From Lentisphaera marina (GTDB lineage Bacteria; Verrucomicrobiota; Lentisphaeria; Lentisphaerales; Lentisphaeraceae): a stretch of 64,000 nucleotides of DNA. A model generated the notes under the pieces. It saw only the letters and a list, made by a program, of their open reading frames with translations, did no database searches and was not told where the DNA came from. Positions 43,916-52,929 of this stretch are shown here, one piece after another. The position numbers were made by a program, and so were the translations under genes. The stretch covers positions 744,001 through 808,000 of the forward strand of contig NZ_JAQZZL010000002.1 in the NCBI RefSeq assembly GCF_028745505.1, read 5' to 3'. Every line of letters begins with the position of its first letter. Position 1 is the stretch's first letter.

Positions 43916-45318
43916 GTGATTCACATATAACAGATCCTAAGGACATTGTTCCTTTAAAGCAAAAGCTCGCAGTGGGTGCCGGTGGTTTTCCCATCCAGAA
44001 CGGTGGCCTAGTGGTTCAGTATATGGCGCAACCAATTTTCCAGATTTTCCTCGGTTTAAACCCCGCCTTGTTTGGATTAGCCATGACTATTCCGCGTATT
44101 TGGGATGCATTTACAGACCCTATTATGGGGCGTGTATCAGATCGCTATAAATCTAAATATGGTCGCCGTCGTCCCTTTGTCTTTGTGGGAGCAATAGCCG
44201 TTGCCTTATGCTTTTTGTCTATTTGGATGGTACCCGAAAGCATGGGAGAAACAGGTACTTTTTGGTGGTTAACTATTGGCAGTGTGCTCTTTTTTACTGC
44301 GTTCACAGTTTATTCGGTCCCTTATAATGCTTTAGTGTATGAACAAACACCAGATTATCATGAGAGAACTAGATTGATGTTCTATTTGGCCTTGTTTTAT
44401 AATATTGGGAATTTATGCGTGAATTGGTATGTTCCTGCAACTAATTGGAGTGGCTTTGAAAACCCCTTAGTTGGAGCTCGATGGATTGCTGTGGGCCTAA
44501 GTGTTTTTGTCTTTTTAGGCTTGGGATTACTTCCTGCTATCTATGGTAAAGAACGTTTTTATGAAGTGGCACAAAAAGAAAATAATGAAATAGGCTTTTT
44601 TAAAGCAATTGGTCAAGCAGCATCATCCAAACCTATGATGGGCTTAGTAGGGATAGTTTTTGCACTGAATTTTTGTGGGACGATTGCAGGGAGTATTGCC
44701 ATGTACATTGTAATTTATCACGTAAAGTCTGGCGATGTAGCCGGTGGTTTAGTACTCAATGCCTGGAATGGTACAGGTTTTGCGATTGTCGGTTTTGCAG
44801 GTATTTTTATTTTGCGCTGGTTGGCAATTAAATTTGGTAAGCGTAAAGCAATGTTTTATGTCTTGCTATTAACGGCTTTGGGAGGTGTTTCAAAATGGTT
44901 TATCTTTACGCCAGAGCATCCTTACCTACTTCTTTTAGATGCCGTTCTAAATGGTCCAGTGTGGGTTTCATTGGGAGTCATCGTTCCTTCTATGATTGCC
45001 GACCTCTGTGATTGGGATGAGCACAAATTTGGCGAACGTCGTGAAGGCATCATCAGTTCAGTATTTACCTGGATTACAAAGTTTGGTACATCATTCACTT
45101 TTTTGGTTTCGGGTATAGCACTTCATTTCAGCGGATTTGATGAGGCCTTAGGGGCAGATCAACCAGAGGGGACAATGACAACTCTACGCATATTTTTTGT
45201 AGGCGCTTCAGTTGCCGCACCAGTCTTAGCAATGTTTTGCTTAAAACTTTACAATATTAGCGAAGAAAGTGCCTACCAAGTTCGCAAGGAATTGGAAGAG
45301 CGTCGCGGTACAGTTTAA
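43912..45318 (+). CDS. GPH-type sugar:cation symporter (MFS)
   Basis: A 468-aa, 12-span transporter of the glycoside-pentoside-hexuronide:cation symporter family (MelB type). Hallmarks are AMTIPRIWDAFTDPIMGRVSDRYKSKYGRRRPFVFVGA (helix 2, loop 2-3) and SVPYNALVYEQTPDYHERTRL (helix 4 and loop). ADLCDWDEHKFGERREGIISSVFTWITKFGTS is the conserved helix 10-11 loop. It should import a disaccharide or small galactoside with Na+ or H+. The ATG overlaps the GH42 stop codon, so substrate and enzyme are matched. Confidence 0.93.
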   Translation: MSDSHITDPKDIVPLKQKLAVGAGGFPIQNGGLVVQYMAQPIFQIFLGLNPALFGLAMTIPRIWDAFTDPIMGRVSDRYKSKYGRRRPFVFVGAIAVALCFLSIWMVPESMGETGTFWWLTIGSVLFFTAFTVYSVPYNALVYEQTPDYHERTRLMFYLALFYNIGNLCVNWYVPATNWSGFENPLVGARWIAVGLSVFVFLGLGLLPAIYGKERFYEVAQKENNEIGFFKAIGQAASSKPMMGLVGIVFALNFCGTIAGSIAMYIVIYHVKSGDVAGGLVLNAWNGTGFAIVGFAGIFILRWLAIKFGKRKAMFYVLLLTALGGVSKWFIFTPEHPYLLLLDAVLNGPVWVSLGVIVPSMIADLCDWDEHKFGERREGIISSVFTWITKFGTSFTFLVSGIALHFSGFDEALGADQPEGTMTTLRIFFVGASVAAPVLAMFCLKLYNISEESAYQVRKELEERRGTV

Positions 45319-45343
45319 CTTCAGTGTATTTGGAAAATATTAT

Positions 45344-47053
45344 ATGAAATATCTTTTTACTTTATTGTTTGTTCTTAACTTCTCACTTATTGCAGGATTG
45401 CAGCCGATTACGGCAAAAGACGGCGTACTCTATTATGCCGATGGCAAAGAGGTTAATCTATGGGGAGTAAATTTTCAGCCAAGTTTAAGTTTTGAGCATG
45501 CCGCTCGAATGGAGAACCAAAACTTGCTTATGCCCTTACGTGTGGAAGACTTAAAAAGTGTTACAGATGAAAGTTTTGATGAAGTGCAACTCATTGGTTC
45601 TGAACTTATTCGTATTCATCTCGATCCGGCGGATTATTCTGATGAAAAAGGTAACTTAGTCGAGACGATTTGGCTAGATATTCTTGATTATACAATGGCT
45701 GAATCTGAAAAGCGCGGCGTTTATGTCTATCTTACTTTTCTCAATCACTTAGCTCACGAAGGCAGTCAGCACCTAGGGCCTAAGGACTCTTACATCAAAG
45801 CGCCTCGCGAAGACTGGATGTTTGAAGATCATTTGATTAATGCGGGGAAAAATAATGTGCGTCAGCTACTGAATCGCCGCAATCCATATAATGGGCTCTT
45901 GTATAAGGAGCACACATCCCTAGGCCTGGTTGAGCCGATTAATGAGCCTGCCTTTGTTTGGTATGAAAAATGGCTACAAAAGAACCCAGGGCAAAGCAAA
46001 AAAAACTTCAGTGATTACAGGTACAAAGCAACCTTAAAGTATCTCAATGAAATGGTGGAGCTCTTTCGAGAGGAAGGGCTGAAAATTCCTGTTATCTGGA
46101 ATAGCAATTGGCCTAAAATGATTCGCAACCATAAAGATGTCTTCCAGGCTATTGCCGATTCAAAAGTGGATGGCGTTTCCTTTTGTAATTACCCCGGGCA
46201 GGATGATTTAAAGGCACCTTTTTGGAAATACCCTAAATGTCTCGATGAAAATAATTATCTTCCCTACCTTCAGCAGTGTTTTGATGAATGGGACTATCTT
46301 GGTTGGGTTAAAGATGAGCGATTCAAAAAAAAGGCAAAAGTCGTTTATGAATATGAGACAATGTTTAATCAGACGGGCTATATGTATCCTGCCATGGCAA
46401 AGGTGTTTCGCGCACTTGGAGTTCAGGTTGCAGCTCAGTGGACCTATGGTTTGACTTCCTACATCACTCATCAGGGTGGCTCGCACGTGTTTAATCTCAA
46501 ATCTATGCCATCCAAAACAGCATCATTTATGGTGGCTGGTGAAGTCTTTAAACAGGAAGTACGAGGTGGTGTATACAAAACTGATAGCAATAAAGGGCAC
46601 AAAGAGGCTAATGTACTTTTTTCCTTTAGTGATAAGCTTTCAGCCTCGTATAAAGATGGTGTACTAACTTATAGCAATAATCTAGAATCCGCACTCGTAC
46701 CGAAAGATGAATGGCCAACAAAAATATTTGGTTTAGGGAATTCAGAATTCGTTAACTACAGTGGGAATGGATTATACATACTCGAAGAGCAGGGGAATAT
46801 AATTCGTTTAACTGTTTATCCAGATCGCGAATATGTAAATCCTCATTGGAAAGAGCTCCATACCGGTGAAGAAGTGATGAAACTCCATTCAAACCGCATG
46901 AATCAAATGAGTTTAAAGTTAAGGAATCCGGAAGCGCAGTATCGTGTTTTTAAGAAAGTAGCTTATCGCTGGGAAACGATGACTTTCGCCAAAACAGTTA
47001 ATTCTCTTAATCTTCGTCTTAATGCAGGTGAATACCTTATAGAAAAGCTTTAG
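45344..47053 (+). CDS. Secreted clan GH-A (GH5-like) glycoside hydrolase
   Basis: A 569-aa exported hydrolase. The signal peptide is MKYLFTLLFVLNFSLIAG. The upstream in-frame ATG at 45269 lies inside the symporter gene and is rejected; the frame was read from ATG 45344 near TTTGGAAAA. It shows a cellulase-type opening (YYADGKEVNLWGVNFQPSLSFE), the acid/base motif LVEPINEPAFVW (Glu201), and a nucleophile region KVVYEYETMF (Glu336 or Glu338), with a C-terminal beta domain. The fold is that of GH5 or a relative; the substrate is unknown. It should trim the polysaccharide outside so that the GPH symporter and GH42 can take the product. Confidence 0.82.
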   Translation: MKYLFTLLFVLNFSLIAGLQPITAKDGVLYYADGKEVNLWGVNFQPSLSFEHAARMENQNLLMPLRVEDLKSVTDESFDEVQLIGSELIRIHLDPADYSDEKGNLVETIWLDILDYTMAESEKRGVYVYLTFLNHLAHEGSQHLGPKDSYIKAPREDWMFEDHLINAGKNNVRQLLNRRNPYNGLLYKEHTSLGLVEPINEPAFVWYEKWLQKNPGQSKKNFSDYRYKATLKYLNEMVELFREEGLKIPVIWNSNWPKMIRNHKDVFQAIADSKVDGVSFCNYPGQDDLKAPFWKYPKCLDENNYLPYLQQCFDEWDYLGWVKDERFKKKAKVVYEYETMFNQTGYMYPAMAKVFRALGVQVAAQWTYGLTSYITHQGGSHVFNLKSMPSKTASFMVAGEVFKQEVRGGVYKTDSNKGHKEANVLFSFSDKLSASYKDGVLTYSNNLESALVPKDEWPTKIFGLGNSEFVNYSGNGLYILEEQGNIIRLTVYPDREYVNPHWKELHTGEEVMKLHSNRMNQMSLKLRNPEAQYRVFKKVAYRWETMTFAKTVNSLNLRLNAGEYLIEKL

Positions 47054-47272
47054 TGTGTTTAGGAAAATTATGGTTTCCCCCTAGGCCATGTTTTATGCGC
47101 TACAGGAATATGTCAATGACACCACATACATATTTCTGTAGCTCGATTTTTTTTGTTCATTAAGATGTATTTTTTATTTAGTTTTCAAAATATTTATACA
47201 TGAAAACTTGTAAGTTTTAGTTTTTCTTATATTGTTTAATTCATTAAATGAACTAAATAGAGGTTTTTTACT

Positions 47273-48682
47273 GTGTCGACATTCATTAATAGAAGAGAAT
47301 TTGTTAAGTTATCTGCTTTTGCAAGCGGGAGTCAATTACTGAATTCATGCTCTACACAAGCTACAAGTATGAGTCCTCATAATATGTGTGACTTTGCAGC
47401 TCCGAAAATAGAAAAAGTTAGAGTCGCCGTAGTGGGGCTAGGAAATCGCGGATATGGCGCGGTACAGAGGTTAATGAAGATTGCCGATCTAGAAATAGTG
47501 GCCTTTAGCGATTTGGAAGAAGCTAAAGTAAAAAAAGCCAATACGCTTTTAAGAAATGCAGGTCTAAAAGAAGCCAAAGAATTTTTCAGTGGGCCCGAAG
47601 ACTATAAGAGCATTTGCGACATGGGAATAGATTTGATGTATTGTGTCACATCTTGGGATTATCACACACCAATTTCAGTTTACGCAATGGAGAGTGGTGT
47701 TCATGCCGCAACTGAAGTCCCGGCAGGTAAAACAATTGATGAGATGTGGGAATTGGTGGAAACATCGGAGAAAACACAGAAACACTGCATGATGCTGGAA
47801 AATTGCTGTTATGACTTTTTTGAACTGACGTCATTAAATATGGTGCGGCAGGGAGTTTTTGGTGAGCTCACTCATGCAGAGGGAGCTTATATTCATTGTT
47901 TGAGCGAGTCAATGATGGGCTCCAGTAGTGAAAATAGTGGAGGCTGGCGTACTAAAGAAAATGTTGGTATCCATGGTAACCTCTATCCAACACATGGTTT
48001 GGGGCCTGTAGCACAATGCTTGGATATCAATCGTGGTAATCGCTTTGAATATCTCGTGTCAATGTCGTCTCAGGAAGCGGCTTTTAGTTCCTTTGCTCGT
48101 AAGAAAGGTAGAAAGGATATGCTGAACATAAATTTTAGAGGAGACATGAATACCTCTGTGTTGAAAACAGTCAAAGGTCAAACAGTGATGATTCAGCACG
48201 ATGTCAGTAGTCCACGTCCTTACAGTCGAATACACATGCTGCAGGGGAATCGTGGTATGGTGAGAAAATATCCACGAGAAGAGTACGCTTTACTTGACTA
48301 TCATAAAGCGCATGAATTCTTGGATAAAGAAGAAAAAAAGGAGTTGGAGGCAAAATACCGTCACCCACTTATCAAAACTTTAGGCGATGTAGCTAAAAAA
48401 GTAGGTGGACATGGTGGCATGGACTTCATGATGGATTACCGCTTGATTTACTGTTTGAAAAATGGCTTGCCTTTGGATCAAAATGTCTATGATGCGGCGA
48501 CATGGACGAGCCTGTACCCCTTGAGTATTGAATCAGTTAAACGGCGCTCAACTTCAGTTGATGTACCTGATTTCACTAGAGGAAAATGGAAGAACAATAA
48601 ACAACTTCCCATCGTTGATGTGAACCCTAAAAAATTGAAGCTCTACAATACGGATACAGCAAGTGGGCAGTTGAGTGTTTAG
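47273..48682 (+). CDS. GH109-like Gfo/Idh/MocA family enzyme (Tat-exported)
   Basis: A 469-aa NAD-dependent protein. The start is GTG 47273 with AGAGG 9 nt before it. The N-terminus NRREFVKLSAFASGSQLLNSC is a twin-arginine signal with a lipobox-like end. The NAD-binding GLGNRGYG motif is in RVAVVGLGNRGYGAVQ, and EVPAGKTIDEMWELVE follows. GH109 hallmarks are MLENCCYDFFELTSLNMVRQGVFGELTHAEGAYIH, NLYPTHGLGPVAQCL, MIQHDVSSPRPYSRIHMLQG and GHGGMDFMMDYRLIYCLKNGLPLD. GH109 enzymes remove alpha-N-acetylgalactosamine using a tightly bound NAD+. NagA, encoded next, handles the amino sugar released; the pair suggests an N-acetylhexosamine-bearing glycan. Confidence 0.9.
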   Translation: MSTFINRREFVKLSAFASGSQLLNSCSTQATSMSPHNMCDFAAPKIEKVRVAVVGLGNRGYGAVQRLMKIADLEIVAFSDLEEAKVKKANTLLRNAGLKEAKEFFSGPEDYKSICDMGIDLMYCVTSWDYHTPISVYAMESGVHAATEVPAGKTIDEMWELVETSEKTQKHCMMLENCCYDFFELTSLNMVRQGVFGELTHAEGAYIHCLSESMMGSSSENSGGWRTKENVGIHGNLYPTHGLGPVAQCLDINRGNRFEYLVSMSSQEAAFSSFARKKGRKDMLNINFRGDMNTSVLKTVKGQTVMIQHDVSSPRPYSRIHMLQGNRGMVRKYPREEYALLDYHKAHEFLDKEEKKELEAKYRHPLIKTLGDVAKKVGGHGGMDFMMDYRLIYCLKNGLPLDQNVYDAATWTSLYPLSIESVKRRSTSVDVPDFTRGKWKNNKQLPIVDVNPKKLKLYNTDTASGQLSV

Positions 48683-48706
48683 TCTCATTAAGAAAAGGGT
48701 AGATTT

Positions 48707-49831
48707 GTGGAAACCATATTTGTAGAAAACTTCTTTGATGGAGATGAAATGCATAAGAATATGCATGTCTCTATTGAAAATGGCCTTATCAAAAAGTTAG
48801 AAAAGAAGCCTAGTCATGGTGCTGATATAATTAAAGGCTTTTTGGTTCCTGGCTTTGTGGACTTACAAGTCAATGGCGGAGGAGGAGTTCTCTTTAATCA
48901 CAGTCCCAATTTGGCAAGCCTTAAAACAATGGTGAAAACTCATGCATCTTATGGTAGTACCTCGATCTTGCCGACAATTGTGAGTGATAGTAGCGAGGTG
49001 ATGCTAAAAGCTGCTGATGCAGTGGCCGAAGCTATATCAGAAAAACTCTTAGGGATTGCAGGAATTCACTTTGAAGGTCCACAGATATCGAAAGCTAAAA
49101 AGGGAGCCCACTCTGAAGAACACATTCGTTCTATTTCAGATGAAGAATGGAAGATTTACGAGAGAAAAGATCTAGGAGCTATCTTGTTAACTGTTGCACC
49201 GGAAACTGTCACTCTAGATGATGTTCGACGTTTGGTGAAAATGGGCCTTAAAGTTAATATTGGTCATAGTGCAGCTAATTATGAACAAGTCGAGGAACTT
49301 TTAGATGCAGGAGCCGATGGTTTTACTCATTTATACAATGCGATGTCCCCACTAAATTCTCGGGATCCTGGTCTGGTGGGATCGGCCTTATTAAGTGAAA
49401 AAGCTGCCTGTGGTATTATCATGGATGGTATCCATGTGCATTATAAGTCCTTTGAGCTTGCGGCAAAAATTAAAGCTCCTGGAAAACTTTATTTAGTCAC
49501 AGACTGCATGTCATTTTTAGGCTCAGAAGAAACTGAATTAAACTTTTTTAATAAGAAGATTTTTAGGCAGGGTAATGAATTACGCTCATCAACGGGTGAG
49601 CTTGCAGGCTCTAATTTAGACATGTGTTCGGCTGTGAGAAATTGTTTTAATAATACTGAGATGGAGCTCAGTGAACTGCTGCGCATGAGTTCCCTGTACC
49701 CAGCGCGACACATGGGTTTGGAGAAAGGCTGTTTAAAAAAGGGCATGGCGGCAGATATGCTTCTTCTATCTCATGATTTAAGAGTGGAAAATACCTGGCT
49801 CAATGGAATCCAGGTCAGCGAGATTTTTTAG
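48707..49831 (+). CDS. nagA: N-acetylglucosamine-6-phosphate deacetylase
   Basis: A 374-aa cytosolic amidohydrolase. The start is GTG 48707 with AAGGG upstream. Conserved blocks are VPGFVDLQVNGGGGVLFN (N-terminal, as in NagA), HFEGPQISKAKKGAH (metal Glu), VNIGHSAANYEQ (metal His), FTHLYNAMSPLNSRDPGLVG (metal His), and the catalytic Asp in LVTDCMSFLG, with SSTGELAGSNLDM near the C-terminus. It converts N-acetylglucosamine-6-P (or the galactosamine analogue) to the amine and acetate. It follows GH109 by 24 nt, so it is probably co-transcribed. NagB and a kinase are not nearby. Confidence 0.95.
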   Translation: METIFVENFFDGDEMHKNMHVSIENGLIKKLEKKPSHGADIIKGFLVPGFVDLQVNGGGGVLFNHSPNLASLKTMVKTHASYGSTSILPTIVSDSSEVMLKAADAVAEAISEKLLGIAGIHFEGPQISKAKKGAHSEEHIRSISDEEWKIYERKDLGAILLTVAPETVTLDDVRRLVKMGLKVNIGHSAANYEQVEELLDAGADGFTHLYNAMSPLNSRDPGLVGSALLSEKAACGIIMDGIHVHYKSFELAAKIKAPGKLYLVTDCMSFLGSEETELNFFNKKIFRQGNELRSSTGELAGSNLDMCSAVRNCFNNTEMELSELLRMSSLYPARHMGLEKGCLKKGMAADMLLLSHDLRVENTWLNGIQVSEIF

Positions 49832-50016
49832 ATATAGTTGTTTTATACGAAATCAATCTCAGTATGTTTGATCGTGAATCAATCAATAAAATATTATATT
49901 CCCATCTTAAATAATTATTTATATTGTAAAATAATACAATTTATTAGTTTGGTGACTTGATTTAATTCTTTTTGTGAATAAAAGTAGGGTAAAGAAATAA
50001 TATAAGGTGATTTATT

Positions 50017-51816
50017 ATGATAAAGGCAAGTAAAAAACACGCCATCTTCCTTGTGACTTGGCTTGTGATTTGTTTAAATGTAGGGGCATGGGAGATTGTG
50101 GAATCAACTGAGTACCTCAACAAAAATACAGAGTATTCAAGTCTTGAAATAAAGAGTGGTGCTAGCCTCACAGTATCTAGTGGCGTGCAGCTGACTTTAA
50201 AGTCTTCGTCTAAGCTTCATGGAGAATTGATATTAGAACAGGGAGCCCAGCTAGAATTGGATTTTGCCAGTGCGGGAACTTTAGATATTTATTCATCAGG
50301 GGTTTTAAGAGTGAATGGAAGTATAGATTCTCGTTGTCGCGTTTTTGTCAAAGAAGGGTCGGCGTCGGCATATATAAGTGATGGTAAAAGTAATGGTGGA
50401 GGAAGTATTGTTGCTGCTTATTGTGATTTTGTCAGTTTAGGAGCTCAGCCGAATTACAAGGCGATTGAAACTTGGGTGAGTGCTGACTCAGAAGGCTTGA
50501 TATTTACGGATTGCACTTTTGATAAATGTGCACAAATCAAACATCGTTATGGATTGCCCAAGGGAGCTAAACAAGAATTTTTACGTTGTAAATGGACGAA
50601 CTCAGTTGAAAAACCTAAGTCAGAACGCAAGCAGTATGAGCTGTGGCACATTCTCGAAGTCCCCTCGGCGTTCGGTAGTGAGGGGAGTATAATTAATTGT
50701 GATTTTGATAAAAAAATTGGTTTTTTTAATGCGGCCGACTTTGTCCTAGAGGGAAATGTCTTTCGCGAGGGCATTCAAACCTACTCTCATTGGTGCCCCA
50801 AGTGGAAGTCCTTTAAGGGGAATTTTATTCAATCCATGGTGGATGGCATTGAGATGTCGATTTCTTATGGCAATAAGATAGAAGATTGTGTGTTTGTCAA
50901 AAACTCTAATAGTTGGAACCCTCATTTTATTGGCGTGGGTTTAGGTAGTGGAAAGGGTAGTGTGTCGGGATCGGTTTTTTGGTTTATTGCCCCTAAAAGT
51001 AGTTCAAAAACTCTTGAAGGCGATGGCTTAATGGTGGGAGCTGCTAAAGAAGGCACGCGTGAAGAAAATGTATTCACAATTAAAAATAATATTGTGCTGC
51101 CCAATACTAATGGTTTGGATCATAAAAATAATCTCTCATGTACCTTGTTGACAGTTTTATCAAAATCATCTAACTCAAGTATAGAAGTTTTAAATAATAC
51201 GATTTTTAATGGCAATACGGGAGGGATTAATTTAGGAGAGACAAATCCTTGTGAAGTCGGACGCATAAAACAAATTCGCAATAATATTTTTGTAGGAAGA
51301 AATGGCGATGGCTATAAGATTAAAAATTTAGGTCATACTGAAGTCGATGTGATTACATATGAAAATACTTCCCATAATGCATCTTGGGATATAGCTCAGG
51401 GTGATTTGAGTTCAGCCAAAGGCTATGTAAACTTGAAGTTTTCAGGCACTCCTACACTTGGAGAGTATGATATAGATGATGTGAACCCGGATTTTGCGAA
51501 TATGACTCGCACCCCTTACACTTGGGCTTTGAGCCAAGGAGATCAGGCCAATATTAATTCCGTTATGGATCAACTGTCTTGTACCAACAAAATAACCGAT
51601 CTATTAGCGCATATTCGCGAAGGTTGGAGACCGCAGAATCTAAATTTTAAAGCCTCGGGAAACTATAATGGAGAATTAAAAGACTTGGGAGCCGTAAATC
51701 TATCTGGAGTAAGATCTGTCAAGAGTGAAGCAGTAGAAGTTTCAAAGAATAAGTCAGTCGAAAAAATTAATCAAGGACATAAGAAGCCAAAGAAAAGAGC
51801 TGTGATTTCTATTTAG
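50017..51816 (+). CDS. Secreted right-handed beta-helix protein, paralogue 1
   Basis: A 599-aa exported protein with a signal peptide (about 1-24, ...FLVTWLVICLNVGAW) and a repetitive beta-strand sequence typical of right-handed parallel beta-helices (SLEIKSGASLTVSSGVQLTLKSSSKLHGELILEQGAQLELD). The last third (ASWDIAQG..., GEYDIDDVNPDF, TRTPYTWALSQGDQ, HIREGWRPQNLNF, DLGAVNL) is shared with the paralogue at 55994, which defines a common family. A basic C-terminal tail (KKPKKRAVISI) is unlike that paralogue. Beta-helix proteins in this setting often bind or cleave acidic polysaccharides, but no catalytic motif is clear. A ribosome site is not obvious (ATAAGGTGATTTATT, spacing 9). Confidence 0.75.
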   Translation: MIKASKKHAIFLVTWLVICLNVGAWEIVESTEYLNKNTEYSSLEIKSGASLTVSSGVQLTLKSSSKLHGELILEQGAQLELDFASAGTLDIYSSGVLRVNGSIDSRCRVFVKEGSASAYISDGKSNGGGSIVAAYCDFVSLGAQPNYKAIETWVSADSEGLIFTDCTFDKCAQIKHRYGLPKGAKQEFLRCKWTNSVEKPKSERKQYELWHILEVPSAFGSEGSIINCDFDKKIGFFNAADFVLEGNVFREGIQTYSHWCPKWKSFKGNFIQSMVDGIEMSISYGNKIEDCVFVKNSNSWNPHFIGVGLGSGKGSVSGSVFWFIAPKSSSKTLEGDGLMVGAAKEGTREENVFTIKNNIVLPNTNGLDHKNNLSCTLLTVLSKSSNSSIEVLNNTIFNGNTGGINLGETNPCEVGRIKQIRNNIFVGRNGDGYKIKNLGHTEVDVITYENTSHNASWDIAQGDLSSAKGYVNLKFSGTPTLGEYDIDDVNPDFANMTRTPYTWALSQGDQANINSVMDQLSCTNKITDLLAHIREGWRPQNLNFKASGNYNGELKDLGAVNLSGVRSVKSEAVEVSKNKSVEKINQGHKKPKKRAVISI

Positions 51817-51885
51817 GGAGCTCAGTCAAGTCCCTTGTTTGTACTTTTTACATGAACTATGAATTTTAAAAATATAAAGGAAAAA

Positions 51886-52578
51886 ATGAAGAAAATACTC
51901 ATGATATTAATTTTGCTTAGTATGAGCAATTTAGCTTTTGCTGAACTAGCAGAATATCCCTCTCCATTAAGATTCGAGGAGAGCATTAAAGCTTTTGGAA
52001 AATTAGAAAAAGAAAGTAATCCTCCTAAGGGAGCTATTGTGGTTACAGGTAGTTCCACCATCCGCATGTGGAACACAATTCATGCAGATCTCAAGCCACT
52101 TAAGCTTATTCATCGAGGTTTCGGTGGGAGTAACATGAATGACCTCTATCATTATTCAGATGAGCTAATTATAAAGCACAAAGCTAGAGCTGTTGTTATT
52201 TATGAAGGTGATAATGATTTAGCTGCGGGGGTTTCTCCAGAGCAAATTCATAATAAGTTTCTGGAATTGAAAAATAAACTCTTGAAATCGGATGAAAACT
52301 TAAGGATTTATCTCCTTTCTGTAAAGCCTAGTATTGCCCGTAAGTCTTTTTTAGATAAAACTAGAGAAGTTAATGACTTATTTAAAAAGACTTGTGCTTC
52401 GAACGAGCAGTTATTTTTTATTGATACCTTTAGTCAAATGATGGAAGACGATGAGATAAAGAGTGATGTTTTTATAAAGGATAAACTTCATTACAATAAA
52501 AGGGGTTATGAGATTTGGTCGAAAACTATTCGTCTAATTTTACTCAAGCATGAACTGAAATACGAACAAATACAATGA
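51886..52578 (+). CDS. Secreted SGNH/GDSL-type hydrolase
   Basis: A 230-aa exported esterase-like protein. The start is ATG 51886 with AAGGAAAAA; an upstream ATG at 51859 is in frame but has no ribosome site. The signal peptide is MKKILMILILLSMSNLAFAE. SGNH blocks are visible: block I VVTGSSTIRMW (nucleophile Ser), block II RGFGGS (Gly), block III YEGDNDLAAG (Asn) and block V DKLHYNKRGYEIW (Asp-x-x-His). It probably removes acetyl groups from the polysaccharide handled by neighbouring enzymes. It follows the beta-helix gene by about 70 nt and could be in the same transcript. Confidence 0.9.
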   Translation: MKKILMILILLSMSNLAFAELAEYPSPLRFEESIKAFGKLEKESNPPKGAIVVTGSSTIRMWNTIHADLKPLKLIHRGFGGSNMNDLYHYSDELIIKHKARAVVIYEGDNDLAAGVSPEQIHNKFLELKNKLLKSDENLRIYLLSVKPSIARKSFLDKTREVNDLFKKTCASNEQLFFIDTFSQMMEDDEIKSDVFIKDKLHYNKRGYEIWSKTIRLILLKHELKYEQIQ

Positions 52579-52929
52579 GAAGATAATCACGATTAGCGAC
52601 TTAACGATGTATATACATTTACAGTATATATAAATTATGGTGAAACCATTAAACTTTAAATAGCTTAGGGCAAAGCCCTAAGGCAAACGAAGGGAGAAAT
52701 ATACACTATGCCTTCTCATAGAAGGCACACAATTTTTTGGCCCTCGCACTACCCCCCACATTACATGTGGGGCTATTTAAAGTGACATCGCTCTGCGATG
52801 ATGATACTTGGTTTTCATTGTTAACTGGGCAACTGTAAAGATAGGAGCAGTAGTCATCTTTTATTTGATGATTGGCGTCGTTTTTAAAGCTTTAAGATAG
52901 ATAGATTTAATAAATTTAAGGATTGAATT
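52579..52929. other. Intergenic region with four successive hairpins
   Basis: Noncoding. Four perfect stem-loops lie in 137 nt: CTTAGGGC-AAA-GCCCTAAG (52664-52682), TGCCTTCT-CAT-AGAAGGCA (52709-52727), CCCCACA-TTACA-TGTGGGG (52754-52772) and CATCGC-TCT-GCGATG (52786-52800). None is followed by a long T run except the second (AATTTTTTGG). Nothing else is recognised here. A promoter for the next gene probably lies in 52800-52929. Confidence 0.6.
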
